Shown here: one piece after another, positions 12,801-23,194 of the stretch
Numbering within the stretch: the first letter of the stretch is position 1
Layout of the letters: every line of letters starts with the position of its first letter
Translations under genes and position numbers: made by a program
DNA from: Telmatactis stephensoni
Lineage: Eukaryota > Cnidaria > Anthozoa > Actiniaria > Isophelliidae
DNA: 64,000 nt
Reading direction: 5' to 3'
NCBI GenBank assembly: GCA_029948255.1
Contig: JALIZF010001821.1
Location: forward strand, 1-64,000
Notes under the pieces: model-generated
Databases searched by the model: none
Told to the model about the DNA's origin: nothing
Seen by the model: the letters and a program-made list of their open reading frames with translations, nothing else

Positions 12801-14219
12801 AAAAACAACCCTAAATTACATACAAAGTGGCAGCCCCAGCAGTTGCGGGATCCCTGTGTAATATTCAATCAAGACATCTTCCCTGACTTTCCAGGAAGGT
12901 TCTCCGGTTCTGCACGAGTTTCTAGCGTGAACTCATGGATAGGATTAGTTCAAAACACCCCTAAATTCAATCAAGACGTCTTCCCTGACTTTCCAGGAAG
13001 GTTCTCCGATTCCACACGAGTTTCTAGTGTGAACTCATGGATAGGATTAGTTCAAAACAACCCCAAATTCAATCAAAACATCGTCCCTGACTTTCCAGGA
13101 AGTTTTTACGGTTCTGCACGAGTTTCTAGTGTGAACTCGTGGATAGGATTAGTTCAAAACACCCCCATATTCAATCAAAACATCTTCCCTTTCTTTCCAA
13201 GAAGGTTCTCCGGTTCTGCAAGAGTTTCTAGTGTGAAATCATGGATAGGATTAGTTCAAAACACCCCCATATTCAATCAAAACATCTTCCCTGTCTTTCC
13301 AAGAAGGTTCTCCGGTTCTGCACGACTTTCTAGTGTGAAATCATGGATAGGATTAGTTCAAAACACCCCCAAATTCAATCAAAACATCGTCCCTGACTTT
13401 CCAGGAAGGTTCCTCCTGTTGTGCACGAGTTTCTAGTGTAAACTCATGGATAGGATTACTTCAAAACACCCCCAAACTCAATCAAAACATCTTCCCTGAC
13501 TTTCCAGGAAGGTTCCTCCGGTTCTGCACGAGTTTCTAGTGTGAACGCATGGATAGGATTAGTTCAAAACACCCCCATATTCAATCAAAACATCTTCCCT
13601 GACTTTCCAGGAAGGTTCCTCCTGTTCTGCACGAGTTTCTTGTGTGAACTCATGGATAGGATTAGTTAAAAACAACCCTAAATTACATACAAAGTGGCAG
13701 CCCCAGCAGTTGCGGGATCCCTGTGAAATATTCAATCAAAACATCTTCCCTGACTTTCCAGGAAGGTTCTCCGGTTCTGGACGAGTTTCTAGCGTGAACT
13801 CATGGATAGGATTAGTTCAAAACACCCCCATATTCAATCAAAACATCTTCCCTGACTTTCCAGGAAGGTTCCTCCGGTTCTGCACGAGTTTCTAGTGTGA
13901 ACTCATGGATAGGATTAGTTAAAAACAACCCTAAATTACATACAAAGTGGCAGCCCCAGCAGTTGCGGGATCCCTGTGAAATATTCAATCAAAACATCTT
14001 CCCTGACTTTCCAGGAAGGTTCCTCCGGTTCTGCACGAGTTTCTAGTGTGAACTCATGGATAGGATTAGTTAAAAACAACCCTAAATTACATACAAAGTG
14101 GCAGCCCCAGCAGTTGCGGGATCCCTGTGTAATATTCAATCAAGACATCTTCCCTGACTTTCCAGGAAGGTTCTCCGGTTCTGCACGAGTTTCTAGTGTG
14201 AACTCATGGATAGGATTAC
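9896..14219 (+). repeat. Satellite array, block 2
   Basis: The same ~102-bp satellite resumes here in the same orientation, at the exact unit position where block 1 stopped, so blocks 1 and 2 were one array before the 2.7-kb insertion. A shorter higher-order period of 865 bp (seven ~102-bp units plus one 150-bp unit) is visible between 10891-11755 and the sequence from 11756. The last units alternate with several 150-bp variants at 13660-14150. The array ends at GGATAGGATTACTAGGGTTT. Confidence 0.95.
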
Positions 14220-15026
14220 TAGGGTTTGTATAATAAACTTGACGGTATTTCCTATGTGTTTGTTGGGCGATCCGTTTTTATTTTTGTGAAAAAATCCGCC
14301 GTAAGTGTCAGCTGGTGTGGCATAGAAATGATCGTGAAAGAGGGCCAGCCTCCTACCTTGTGTTTTTTCTTTCTCTGGAGGGGTGATTTAGGTTATCCAC
14401 AAAAAAACCTTATGGCAGTATCAAGTAAGGACACAGAAGTAAGTTGGGTAAGTTTGAGCTGTTTTTATTAAGAATTTCACACAAATTTTCACCTCCAAAG
14501 ACCGGCCTATACAATCTCATACAAACTCTCTGTTTTACACAGACTGAGCTTGGGTCACCTGTGAAAGTACCAGACATGGATTATAGAAGACCCTGGGGAC
14601 GAGCTTGCCATATTTGGGCATGTTTTAACAAAGAGCAGCCCATCCCGACTCCATAACTCTTGCGAAGCCATTTTAAGAAGACATTGTTGACTGTGATGCT
14701 GTCGAAGGGAAGGTAGAAACAAAGCTTTGCGCGATATCTAATGTTTCTATTGCTCGGGAAAACAATAATTCAAGTAGTGAAGATCACTCGACTTCCATGA
14801 CCATAAGTTTACAGCGCGAGAAGGCCAAGTATTTATTCGCATCGGCTATCGTGGATGCTAATAAAAACTCGAAATTTTCTTATCCAAAGCAGTTTTTAGC
14901 TGTAAAATAGAAGATCTCTTTCTTATTTTAACTTCTCTCTCTTCCAAAGGGTTTTAAATTTGTGTTGCAGCTCGCCCGACTCGGGAACAAATGGCAACGA
15001 AAGTATGCGAATAAACTAGAAGTTTC
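14220..15026. repeat. Duplicated array flank, copy 1 (807 bp)
   Basis: Non-satellite sequence starting TAGGGTTTGTATAATAAACT right at the end of the array. It recurs at 27861-28658 at the end of block 3, nearly base for base, with one 9-bp difference near 14710. Open frames at 14226-14471 and 14444-14656 are short. The second contains a plausible splice acceptor (TTTTACACAG at about 14540) and could be an exon remnant, but I recognise nothing in it. The duplication includes the array junction itself. Confidence 0.9.
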
Positions 15027-15140
15027 AAAGAGATTCAAGACGAAATGAAAAACTCAAAATCCACTATCATTTGTCTACCCATATACAATATATAATTGGA
15101 CCGGGCATGAAAGTGGATTTTCAGTTGAGTACCTCATGAG

Positions 15141-15274
15141 CTTTAAAGGCCCATGGTCAACCGGGAGCCTTTGCGCGCCGATGTCTTTTGTTCTAAATCT
15201 GATCTGTTGTTTTCCAGCCACGCTGATTGGCTTTGCGGCCGCAAAGGCTTCCGGTTGACCACGGGCCTTTAAAA
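15141..15274. mobile_element. 134-bp MITE (CTTTAAAGGCCC TIRs)
   Basis: Terminal inverted repeats of about 35 bp: left CTTTAAAGGCCCATGGTCAA, right reverse complement TTTTAAAGGCCCGTGGTCAA. The repeats continue through CCGG and CCTTTGCG. There is no coding capacity. The flanking stretch 15027-15140 and 15275-15584 holds nothing else I can identify. Confidence 0.75.
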
Positions 15275-15584
15275 CTGGTAAAAGCTTTTTCATAACGTTT
15301 GATGAATAGAAATTTTAATTAAATGTATACAACTACATATACGTACGTTTATCATATAAACTCCGATGAAATACCAGATTTTCTCGCGCGCGTAAACTTG
15401 ATATCTTCACACGGGGAGAGGATCACGTGTGAAGATAACACATTCGCGCCACGTTTCGTCGTGCTTCTTCACATTTCTAGATGTTTTAAGACAGTTTGGC
15501 ATTTCATCGAAGTTTATATAATAAACAGAACAGAACAGAGGAGCAATAAATTATAGGCGCACTTATGCAGATGGCATGTCCATC

Positions 15585-15790
15585 CTACATATCGTCACTT
15601 TGTAGTAGCCGACGAATGTCATCGCTCAGGAAGTCGGCCGTTGCAATGTTGAATTTCCCTTGTTTGTATTCCAACTTGATTTTTCTAGTTTGTCCATGAT
15701 ATTGTATGGTGTCATGAGAACTGTAATCCATTCTTTCTTGGCAGATTTCCAGAATCCCTTTTTTTATAGAAATATAGTTCTTCTTCACCA
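15585..15790 (-). CDS. Exon 3 of the 132-residue unknown gene
   Basis: Acceptor preceded by a pyrimidine-rich run (TTTTTCTTCTCCC). The frame is open for 67 codons to TAG. The protein segment is rich in Lys, Ile and Tyr and ends in a Ser-Asp-Asp-Met tail. The stop codon overlaps a dispersed motif, GCAGATGGCATGTCCATCC, found at three other places in the window. Confidence 0.58.
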
Positions 15791-17035
15791 CTTAGATATC
15801 ATGGGAGAAGAAAAACATGATTTTCAATGAGAAATCTAGACCTAGCTTATTTTTACTGTGAATATAATCCAATTACCTTGGACAGCTCACTAAGCTAAAT
15901 CTGGATAATCATTAAATTGCTGATTTTTAGGACCTTTATTTTGCTATTTTAAAAAAATATTTCAGAAAAAAAAGTACTGATTACAAAAATAGGCATATTT
16001 AGCAAACTATTTGCAAAAATTCAGCTTTTTTGGAGCACCTCGTTCCAGCCCATTCTGATACCTTAATTCAATAATTACCAATGGCCGAGACCATGTTGTC
16101 TTGGGTTACACGGTTAGGTTATGGTTGAATATTATGGTATGTTTCTGGTTTTACACTAAGGCAAGACGCTCATGGGCCCCTTTTAACTCACCCAAAACAC
16201 ATATTGGTAATGGTGGAAATTTGTGAACAAACTTCTGATATATTTCATTAGGAACAAAGGCCATGCTGTCAGGTTGTTGATCTGTGCTGGCACTGATGCT
16301 GGGTTCATCGTACATCTTTGCCCTTTTCAGTTCCCTTGGGTGAAAAAGAACATCATGACTATGACCCTACACATTCAATCATGACAAACAACAACTGCCC
16401 TTTCTTCAAATCTTATTTGTTTTTGCATTCTCCAGTCCAAGGACTTGAGCTGCAGGAAAACACAGGGAGCTCACCTTAATTATTTAAAAAACAAATCTTG
16501 TAAAATAAACGTAAATTGTTCCTTTTTGTTGTTGCGAAACGGCTAAGTGAATTTGTTTTGAAGCCAGACAGCAGAGCCGCACTGCTTTCAGTTTTCTAAC
16601 AGGAAGAGATTGCCTCGAGTCTTTGAAAAGACAAATATCACCCCTTGAAACGTTGATTTTAGGCTTGGTTTGACCTAAGATTAAACTCTAAACCTTCTCG
16701 CCTCCATCGCATAAACACAACAGACTTCAAGTTCCAAATATAATGGTACTTTTTTGGACCACAAACATTGGCCCGAATCACACATTTCGCAACTTTGATT
16801 TCCCGAACTATGCTAGAATTGACTCATTTTCTTCAAAAAAAGCGAACGTTTGGTTCTAATTCCGCCTCTTTTACTTGTTACCGAAGCCACGAAATGACAG
16901 TAGGGCTAGAGAAAGGCATGCCAACTACATTTCAAGCGAATCTTATGTACCAAACAAAGCCACACACGCTCAGTAACTAATGACCTCGAAACAGGCAGCC
17001 GTGGCTTACCTTTCGCTCTGCTCCTTCAGCAACAT
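15585..17035 (-). CDS. Small three-exon gene, 132-residue protein of unknown function
   Basis: Three minus-strand exons fit together: exon 1 17010-17035 (ATG, then donor AG|GTAAGCC), exon 2 16192-16358 (acceptor CATAG|TCATG, donor TTTTGG|GTGAGT), exon 3 15585-15790 (acceptor ATCTAAG|TGG, stop TAG). Lengths 26, 167 and 206 nt sum to 399, and all phases agree, giving 132 residues. The product starts MLLKEQSES, is acidic in the middle (YDEPSIS) and ends LLQSDDM. There is no signal peptide or membrane segment and I recognise no domain. The acceptor of exon 2 is short of pyrimidines; an alternative AG lies 5 bases upstream but breaks the frame. Ordinary single-copy host gene is the best reading. 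Confidence 0.6.
16192..16358 (-). CDS. Exon 2 of the 132-residue unknown gene
   Basis: The reading enters with one base completing a split codon and leaves with one base of the next. The strong donor GTGAGT is the best evidence that it is an exon. The encoded segment is hydrophilic and ends in a proline-containing hydrophobic stretch (KFPPLPICV). Confidence 0.58.
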
Positions 17036-17207
17036 GGCGAGTAAGATCCCAATGGACCAAGCCAATGGACCGAGATAGCGGTAATTGCTCCCGCGATCTT
17101 TTCCGATGTCTTCCGACGGTCAGCGGTATCGTTACTACCGATCGACCGAATAAAGCTAAAACTCCTTCTTGGTGCGGCTTTTTGGGTGAGCTCGATCTTT
17201 TTTACTT

Positions 17208-17735
17208 GCCAAACTTGGGCAAAGTTATCTCCGAGTCAAGGGGGGTGCATCATCAAGGTCACGTAATTTGACGTCATCGATGACGTCATCAAAAAGAGAA
17301 AAAAAAAGATCTCGAGAACGGAACATCGCCAGATGTCCAAACTTGGGCAAAGCTATCTCCGAGTCAAGGGGGGTACATCAACAAGGTCACGTGATATGAC
17401 GTCATCGATGACTTCATCAAAAAGAGAAAAAATAAGATTTCGAGAACGGAAGCTATCTCCGAGTCAAGGGGGGTGCATAAACAAGGTCACGTGATATGAC
17501 GTCATCGATGACGTCATCAAATTGAAGAAAAAATAAGATTTCGAGAACGGAACATCGCCAGATGACCAAACTTGGGCAATGTTATGTCCGAGGCAAGGGG
17601 GTGCATCAGCAAGGTCACGTGATATGACGTCATCGATGACGTCATCAAAAAGGGAAAAAATAAGATCACAAGAACGGAAGATCGCCAGATGACGAAACTT
17701 GGGCAAAGTTATGTCCAAGGAAGGGGAGGCATCAC
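17208..17735 (+). repeat. ~130-bp tandem repeat with TGACGTCA palindromes
   Basis: Four to five degenerate copies begin at about 17208, 17338, 17450, 17567 and 17694 with AACTTGGGCAAAG or its remnant. Each contains TGACGTCATCGATGACGTCA, two CRE-like octamers around ATCGAT, then an A-rich run and GAACGGAA. Spacing ranges from about 110 to 130 bp. The octamers match the consensus for CREB/ATF proteins, but nothing shows they are used. The array lies just upstream of the small gene starting at 17035, on its 5' side. Confidence 0.85.
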
Positions 17736-17848
17736 CCGACTTGGCACTATATCAGGATTTGTTACCCTTGGGGTCATTAGTAATCTCTGAAAGTTTCATG
17801 CTTTTATCACCAATTTGAACAATTCAGGGGTTTTTTGGTCGTTAACAG

Positions 17849-18909
17849 CTGGACCAAGGGCATTAAGACATGGGATAGTAAATTTAACCGTTTTTTTTTT
17901 CAGTTATGTAGCGAGCTTCGGCACCGCTGAACAATTTACGACAGCCGAGCAATAGCGAGGCGTCGTAAATTGTGACGGGGCATGCATGTCGGCATTTGCC
18001 CTTTGAAGTTTTTTCCACCTAGGCTCGAAAGAAGGATCTCTCAAAAGTTGCAAATAACAGATACGCGTGTCCATCACCAAGTCAATTACGCTGTCAACGA
18101 CTCATCAACCCTGGACTAAAAGTACCATCGGATCGCATGAACTCTTTTAGTGTCTTTTAGTTCAGTAGTACGTATGCTGCTTTTATCCGAACAAGCTTTT
18201 CTTTATCAGTCTTATTGTCGAGCAAAAAAAAATCGCTTTCCTTCACTGCATTCACCACTGGTCAAGCGGCAAGTTTATTTGGAGGATGAAGACTACACTA
18301 ACACTACCTTTCGCTGGAATGAATCATCCACTTTGAAAGTATTTTAGGACTCAAGGGAAATACTGTTTCCAAAAATTGGAAGTAATATTAAGTACTTGTT
18401 ACTGACAGGACTCCATTACTAGTCCCTATAAAAATCCGTCCGCTTGCATAAGGTTGAAAGGCCTTGAAAAACCACTGAGAACAAAGCTTTTACCTGTCAA
18501 CATGCGTTTAATTAAGCCCGGCGCAAAGACTGCTCGATGGTAGTTAGTAAACGCCGTCTGTCAACAGTTGGCCAGCTGGCCCTAGGTAACTCTTTCGTGC
18601 GTGGTGGTAACCAAGAGAAAAACTTCAAAGGGCAAATGCCGTTATGCATGCCCCGTCACAATTTACGACGCCTCGCTATCGCTCGGCTGTCGTAAATTGT
18701 TCGGCGGTGCCTTCGGCCCCGCGGGGGCTCGCTTCGCGAGCCCAGTGTGCGTGACCAAACTATAAACCTTGAAATAAGACCTTGTATGTTGTAACAGACT
18801 CGAAGGACAGGAAGAGGTCAAAACTGGCTAAATACAGAAAAGCTCGCAACATAACTGACACAAAAACCGTTAAATTTACTATCCCAAGTCTTAATGCCCT
18901 TGCTGGACC
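17849..18909. mobile_element. Foldback-type element with ~1.06 kb span
   Basis: Outer inverted repeats pair 17849-17890 (AAGGGCATTAAGACATGGGA) with 18866-18909 (reverse complement AAGGGCATTAAGACTTGGGA). Inner ones pair 17908-18012 with 18621-18745 through the CTTTGAAGTT, GGCATGCAT, TTTACGAC and GAGGCGTCG segments. About 120 bp at 18746-18865 is present on the right arm only. The centre (18020-18610) has no convincing ORF, though one short frame is open at 18150-18347. Probably a non-autonomous transposon. Confidence 0.75.
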
Positions 18910-18978
18910 TTTTAAGGAGGCTTCCTACATTTTTTTTTTGTTGCTGACCTACTCAACTTTGAAAGCCGCAGTGTAGCG

Positions 18979-19192
18979 ACCAATGGTCGATTAGTGTCAA
19001 CTGGTGAAATTGAAAGGGGAGGGGTGGTCTATGGGGGATGATGGGATACCATGTGATTATACTGTAAGTATGGCTATCCCTCAAGCAGGCCCCTCTGAGA
19101 AATTGACCATTGGTCGACGAATGGTCGATTGGTGTCATCTGGTGAAATTGGAAGGGGAGGGGTGGTCTATGGGGGATGATGGGATACCATGT
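18979..19192 (+). repeat. Two-copy tandem repeat, ~138-bp period
   Basis: The segment from ATGGTCGATTAGTGTCA to GATGGGATACCATG at 18979-19053 is repeated at 19117-19192 with few changes. A related piece (GGTCGATTGGTGTCATCTGG) sits far away at 37937-37956, so the sequence is dispersed as well as tandem. Confidence 0.8.
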
Positions 19193-19195
19193 TGA

Positions 19196-20369
19196 TTATA
19201 GACCCTCAAGATATGACTCACCATAAACACGGCCATCGGTGTGGTGTGACCGTGGTTATAGACCCTCAAGATATGACTCTACATAACCACGGCTAACGGT
19301 GTAGTGTGACCGTGGTTATATTTCGAAGGCCGTGGCTATGGTGAGTCATATCTTGAGGGTCTATAACCACGGTCAATCCGTGCCGATGACGTGAGGTGGG
19401 TGATATCTCGAGAGTCTATACCCACTGCCACTCTGTACCGAACGCCGTGGTTCTGGTGAGTCATATCTGGAGGTCTATAACCACGGTCACTCCGTACCGA
19501 TGGCCACGGTTATGGTGAGTCATATCTCGAGGGTCTATAACCACGGTCACTCTGTACAAAAAAATTGTTTGCAACGGCAGCCCAACACCAAAAAATTGAT
19601 TGCATGGAAAAAAAAATTTCAAACGCCCCCACCAAAAAAGTAATGGTCCGTCCCTAACAAGGGTCACTCTGTACCACGGTCAGTCTGGAGGGTTTTTAAC
19701 CACTGTCACTCCGTACCGATGGGTGCATTTATGGTGAGTCATGTCTGGAGGGTATATAACCACGGCCATTCCGTACCGACGGGTACAATTACTGTGAGTC
19801 ATATCTAGAGGGTTTATAACCACGGTCACTCCGTACCGAAGGCCGTGGTTATAGTGATTCATATCTGGAGGGTCTATAACCACGGTCACTCCGTACCGAA
19901 GGCCGTGGTTATGGTGATTCATATCCGGAGGGCATATAACCACGGTCACACCACACCGCTGGTCGTGGGAGGGTCTATAACCACGGTCACTCCGTACCGA
20001 TTGCCGTGGTTATGGTGAATCATATCTGGAGGGTTTATAACCACGGTCACTCCGTACCGATTGCCGTTGTTATGGTGAATCATATCTGGAGGGTTTATAA
20101 CCACGGTCACTCCGTACCGATGGCCATGGTTATGGTGAGTCATATCTGGAGGGTATAAAACCACAGTCACACCACACCGCCGGTCGTGGTTATGGTGAGT
20201 CAAATCTTGAGGGTCTATAATCCCGGTCACACCACACCGATGGTCATGGTTATGGTGAGTCATATCTTGAGGGTCTATAACCACGGTCACACCACACCGA
20301 TGGCCGTGGTTATGGCGAGTCATATCTTGAGGGTCTATAACCACGGTCACACCACACCGCTGGTCGTGG
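19196..20369. repeat. 60-bp minisatellite array 1
   Basis: About 18 degenerate 60-bp units. A forward unit runs GGGTCTATAACCACGGTCAC, then CCGTACCGATGGCCGTGG, then TTATGGTGAGTCATATCTGGA. The first two units (19196-19320) are reversed relative to the rest, with a palindromic switch near 19325. About 120 bp at 19560-19680 is not unit sequence. Sixty bp is 20 codons, so long frames are open on both strands by period; I do not read them as genes. A second array lies at 40460-40723. Confidence 0.92.
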
Positions 20370-20393
20370 CTTACCAAACCCTTGAGTGATTAC
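20370..20393 (+). repeat. 24-bp edge motif of the 60-bp minisatellite
   Basis: CTTACCAAACCCTTGAGTGA plus TTAC directly abuts the last unit of array 1. The exact reverse complement directly abuts the last unit of array 2 at 40724-40747. Sharing an edge sequence indicates that array and edge move or were copied together. Confidence 0.8.
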
Positions 20394-20883
20394 ATCGCGG
20401 CAAGGTCGCGGTACGGAACCTGGCCTTCAAGAAATGTTTTGACCAATCGCGCAAAATGGCGCATCTACCAATCATAATGCGTAGATACATAATGCGTAGA
20501 TACGGGGCGCGGCGTGGTCAAGGCGCGGACCGCGCCGTAACTTTTCACAGTCATACGAAAACTGCTATAACAAACTACCCCGCGCGGCCGTTCTATGAGC
20601 TTGTGAGTGTCCGGGAGAAGACAAAGATTGACGCCTCTGCTGGGAAGGGATGGAGACTGAGGGCGAACGAAGAATATGAAAAAAGAAGAGGATGTTCATG
20701 GCGATATCAATGGGGAGAGTGATGTGAATGAAGCCATAGGATGGGAGAGGACTGTTTAAAAGGATTAGGAATGAGGATGAGGACGGAGAGATGGAGATAA
20801 AAGGACGGAGATAGGGATTAGGACTGGACTAGGAAGGGGCAAGGGAATTCCCCATTCCGAAATTCAAGCAAAGAACTGGGGCC

Positions 20884-21007
20884 GAGTTCGCGCGCGCTGT
20901 ATTTTGAGGCTAATTTTAGGGGACGTGATAGCACCAGTTTTTGATTGAAACAACAGCGCGCGCGTCCCCTAAAACAACCCCAAAATGCAGCGCGCGCCCG
21001 AATTTCG
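20884..21007. mobile_element. 124-bp GC-rich palindromic MITE
   Basis: Inverted repeats with CGCGCGCTGTATTTTG on the left arm and CAAAATGCAGCGCGCGC on the right, plus TTTTAGGGGACG paired with CGTCCCCTAAAA. The loop carries CACCAGTTTTTGATTG. The surrounding 20394-20883 contains a short CCGCGCCG / CACAGTCATACGAAA fragment (20520-20570) belonging to a dispersed family also seen near 32219, 45120 and 54930. Confidence 0.75.
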
Positions 21008-21158
21008 CAGTGGGCAAAGTAATGAGCAAGCAGCCAAGGGTGAGGATGGGAAATGAAGCAAGTAAATTAGCATGTGATAATGGTGGCGATGCAATCAACA
21101 CGCGGTTGGTGTAAAGGCGGTGTTTTGTAGACAGATATGTCCGTCTGATGGAATAACA

Positions 21159-21830
21159 CTAATTGGGATAGGTGCCTTGAATATCCCTGGTATTTTGAAG
21201 TCTATATGCCATCGGGATCCAACGTGGCATGAGCTTTCTGCTACCTTTATCAAAATCGATGTCAACTGACCGTAAAGGGGGCTCATGTCCGTTTCTTATT
21301 CCCCTATTGCCAGTTACATCTGCCCTGGTGCTATTGCTGGTTTGACGGACAAGTCTGTTTCGGTCGTACTTTGTTGAGAGATCGGAATTAGTATGTTTAG
21401 GTTGCTGTGGTCGTGTTAACAGATAACGCATTTCTTCCCCAGAAGCATCAGATGCGTCCAGTGATACCGTTCTGCCATGCCGCGCTTTCGTCTGCCCCGA
21501 ACCCATACTATGCAGCAAAGTTTGACAAGGTTGCGAGTAAGATCTACTTCTCCTTGTCCAGGGCTGAGAAAAACCTGGCGACAAAGACTTGTCCGGTTGG
21601 GACACCTTGGTCTGTGTCCTGTCCGGTACGTTATCCAGACTAGCGCGTCTCAAGAGTCGACCCGCTTCATCTCGGTTCTTCAAAGCGCACAGTTCAGCCA
21701 TCCTAATATACGCTTCATAATGAGAGTCCATACACGGAGACCGTATGCGGCACTTGCGCAAGGTACCCGAAGTACCACTATTCCTTTTTGCCGTAACATC
21801 ATTCTTCTCCGTTGTATTTCCACTTGACAT
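21159..21830 (-). CDS. Possible coding exon or single-exon gene, 223 residues, unknown
   Basis: Open from an ATG at 21830 (context AAGAAAATGT) to TAG at 21159. The frame also stays open some 19 codons upstream of the ATG, so the start is uncertain. The product is basic and polar, rich in Ser, Arg, Thr and Gln, with a short helical-looking segment near residues 35-68 containing EAYIRMAELCALKNRDEAG. No signal peptide, membrane span or known domain is visible; it looks largely disordered. Overlapping plus-strand frames are shorter and less protein-like. It could be a host gene or a transposon remnant. Confidence 0.45.
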   Translation of the reverse strand: MSSGNTTEKNDVTAKRNSGTSGTLRKCRIRSPCMDSHYEAYIRMAELCALKNRDEAGRLLRRASLDNVPDRTQTKVSQPDKSLSPGFSQPWTRRSRSYSQPCQTLLHSMGSGQTKARHGRTVSLDASDASGEEMRYLLTRPQQPKHTNSDLSTKYDRNRLVRQTSNSTRADVTGNRGIRNGHEPPLRSVDIDFDKGSRKLMPRWIPMAYRLQNTRDIQGTYPN

Positions 21831-22214
21831 TTTCTTGAGATCAAGCGTTGAACAAATTGTAGCTATTCCACCTTCTATTTCCTCACCTCAAGCACTGTCT
21901 ATAGTCCTGATACAAATGACTGAGTATTTCTGTGCCAAAAAGCCTCTTATCCAACGTTAATCCACTTGATCTTCTAATAATGTAGCAATTCAAAATAAAT
22001 TGGAGTCATAAATCATGTAGCTGTTTTTCCCAAAATGTTGATGAATATCTTTTACTTTTAATGCATTAAATGTTCTTGGTGTTATTAAGTAATTTTGAAC
22101 GATAGTATCAAAGTGACATGGAATACCTTGATGGGGTCAACCATGCAATTTTTTCCATTTTCAGTAGCTGATGAAGACAAAGCGGTTCGAAAAGCATCTT
22201 CCCAAACAGACAAG

Positions 22215-22768
22215 CGGCGAAAAACTGCTCTAACATCTGCTTGAACATGTAATATATTCTATGTTAAACAAAAAGTGATAGGCACACGAATACCGACTCT
22301 TAATAGAACCCCTGACAGTTTTCTTTCGTTCATAGCCAAACCAATTAGCATCCCTTTTATGCTCAATTGCAGAATTCTTTTTCTAAGACAAATTCAAGGA
22401 AAGCTTAATACTATAGAGTTTATGTCTGTTTGAAAAGGAACATTCATATCAGCAAAAATGAGTATTTTGAGTCTATCACTCAAGCGAAATGAGCATAAGG
22501 AGTCCAACTTGTCTGGGTGGTTTAAATTTGATTGTGACTCTATGAGCACTCATTAAACAAAGGTGCGCATTTGGAGTCCGACTCAATAGAAATGAGCAGC
22601 GTTTTAGTCCAACTCGAATAACTGTGAGCTAAACAAGCAATGAGCATTCAAAGCCGCATCTGTATCCTCGAATAAAAACTTAATTCTACTCTTGTGATAA
22701 ATCTTTACTTATAATAAATAAATCTTTATTAATGACGACAGAGGCCGTTGAGAGGCGAGAATCGACAA
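22215..22768. repeat. ~555-bp dispersed repeat, copy 1
   Basis: Starts CGGCGAAAAACTGCTCTAAC and ends GAGAGGCGAGAATCGACA. Copy 2 is at 30184-30743 in the same orientation with few differences (one 5-bp indel near the end). It has no TIR that I can see and no coding potential. It contains several GAGCAnnnAGTCC-like motifs. Copy number elsewhere would decide whether it is a transposon or a segmental duplication. Confidence 0.88.
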
Positions 22769-23066
22769 TCGATAATATACGTTTTTTTCAACACTAAATT
22801 TTTGAGCCAAGCTATATTCAATTTGTCGCCCAACTTCGAAGCTTGCTCTCAGGTTTCTTTGCCAGACTCTCGCTCCACACAAAGCTCGAGCCCAAGGTAG
22901 ATCATACTTCATATATCTCAACCCACTCGGTGTTTCGAGGCTCCAACACGAACAAAGATCTTGACGCTCGGAATTTCTCGCACTGATCATTCGCTAAGGC
23001 CTCCATTTAAACTGATTTGAGAAATACATTTCTCGTCAAATACAGATCCCGCTCAGCAGTTTAAAA

Positions 23067-23194
23067 AATGGGGTTGGCGTTAGTTTGAAAATGGGGTTAG
23101 GTTTAGTTTGAGAAATGGGGTTTAGTTTAGTTTTGAAAAAGGGTAAGGGTTAGTTTGAAAATAGGGTTTAGGGTTAGTTTGAAAAAAGTTTGTG
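23067..23194 (+). repeat. Degenerate G-rich repeat leading into telomeric repeats
   Basis: Four to five imperfect copies of a ~30-bp unit, TTAGTTTGAAAATGGGGTTA, become progressively more TTAGGG-like towards 23194. This looks like decayed telomeric or telomere-associated sequence. Confidence 0.75.

Noticed and set aside
1..14219. CRISPR-like array
   Set aside because: There are no unique spacers; whole units are repeated, and the genome is eukaryotic.
19680..20377. Frames with 20-residue DPPDMTHHNHGHRYGVTVV-like repeats on both strands
   Set aside because: A by-product of the 60-bp minisatellite period; both strands are open and units are interrupted by non-repeat DNA.
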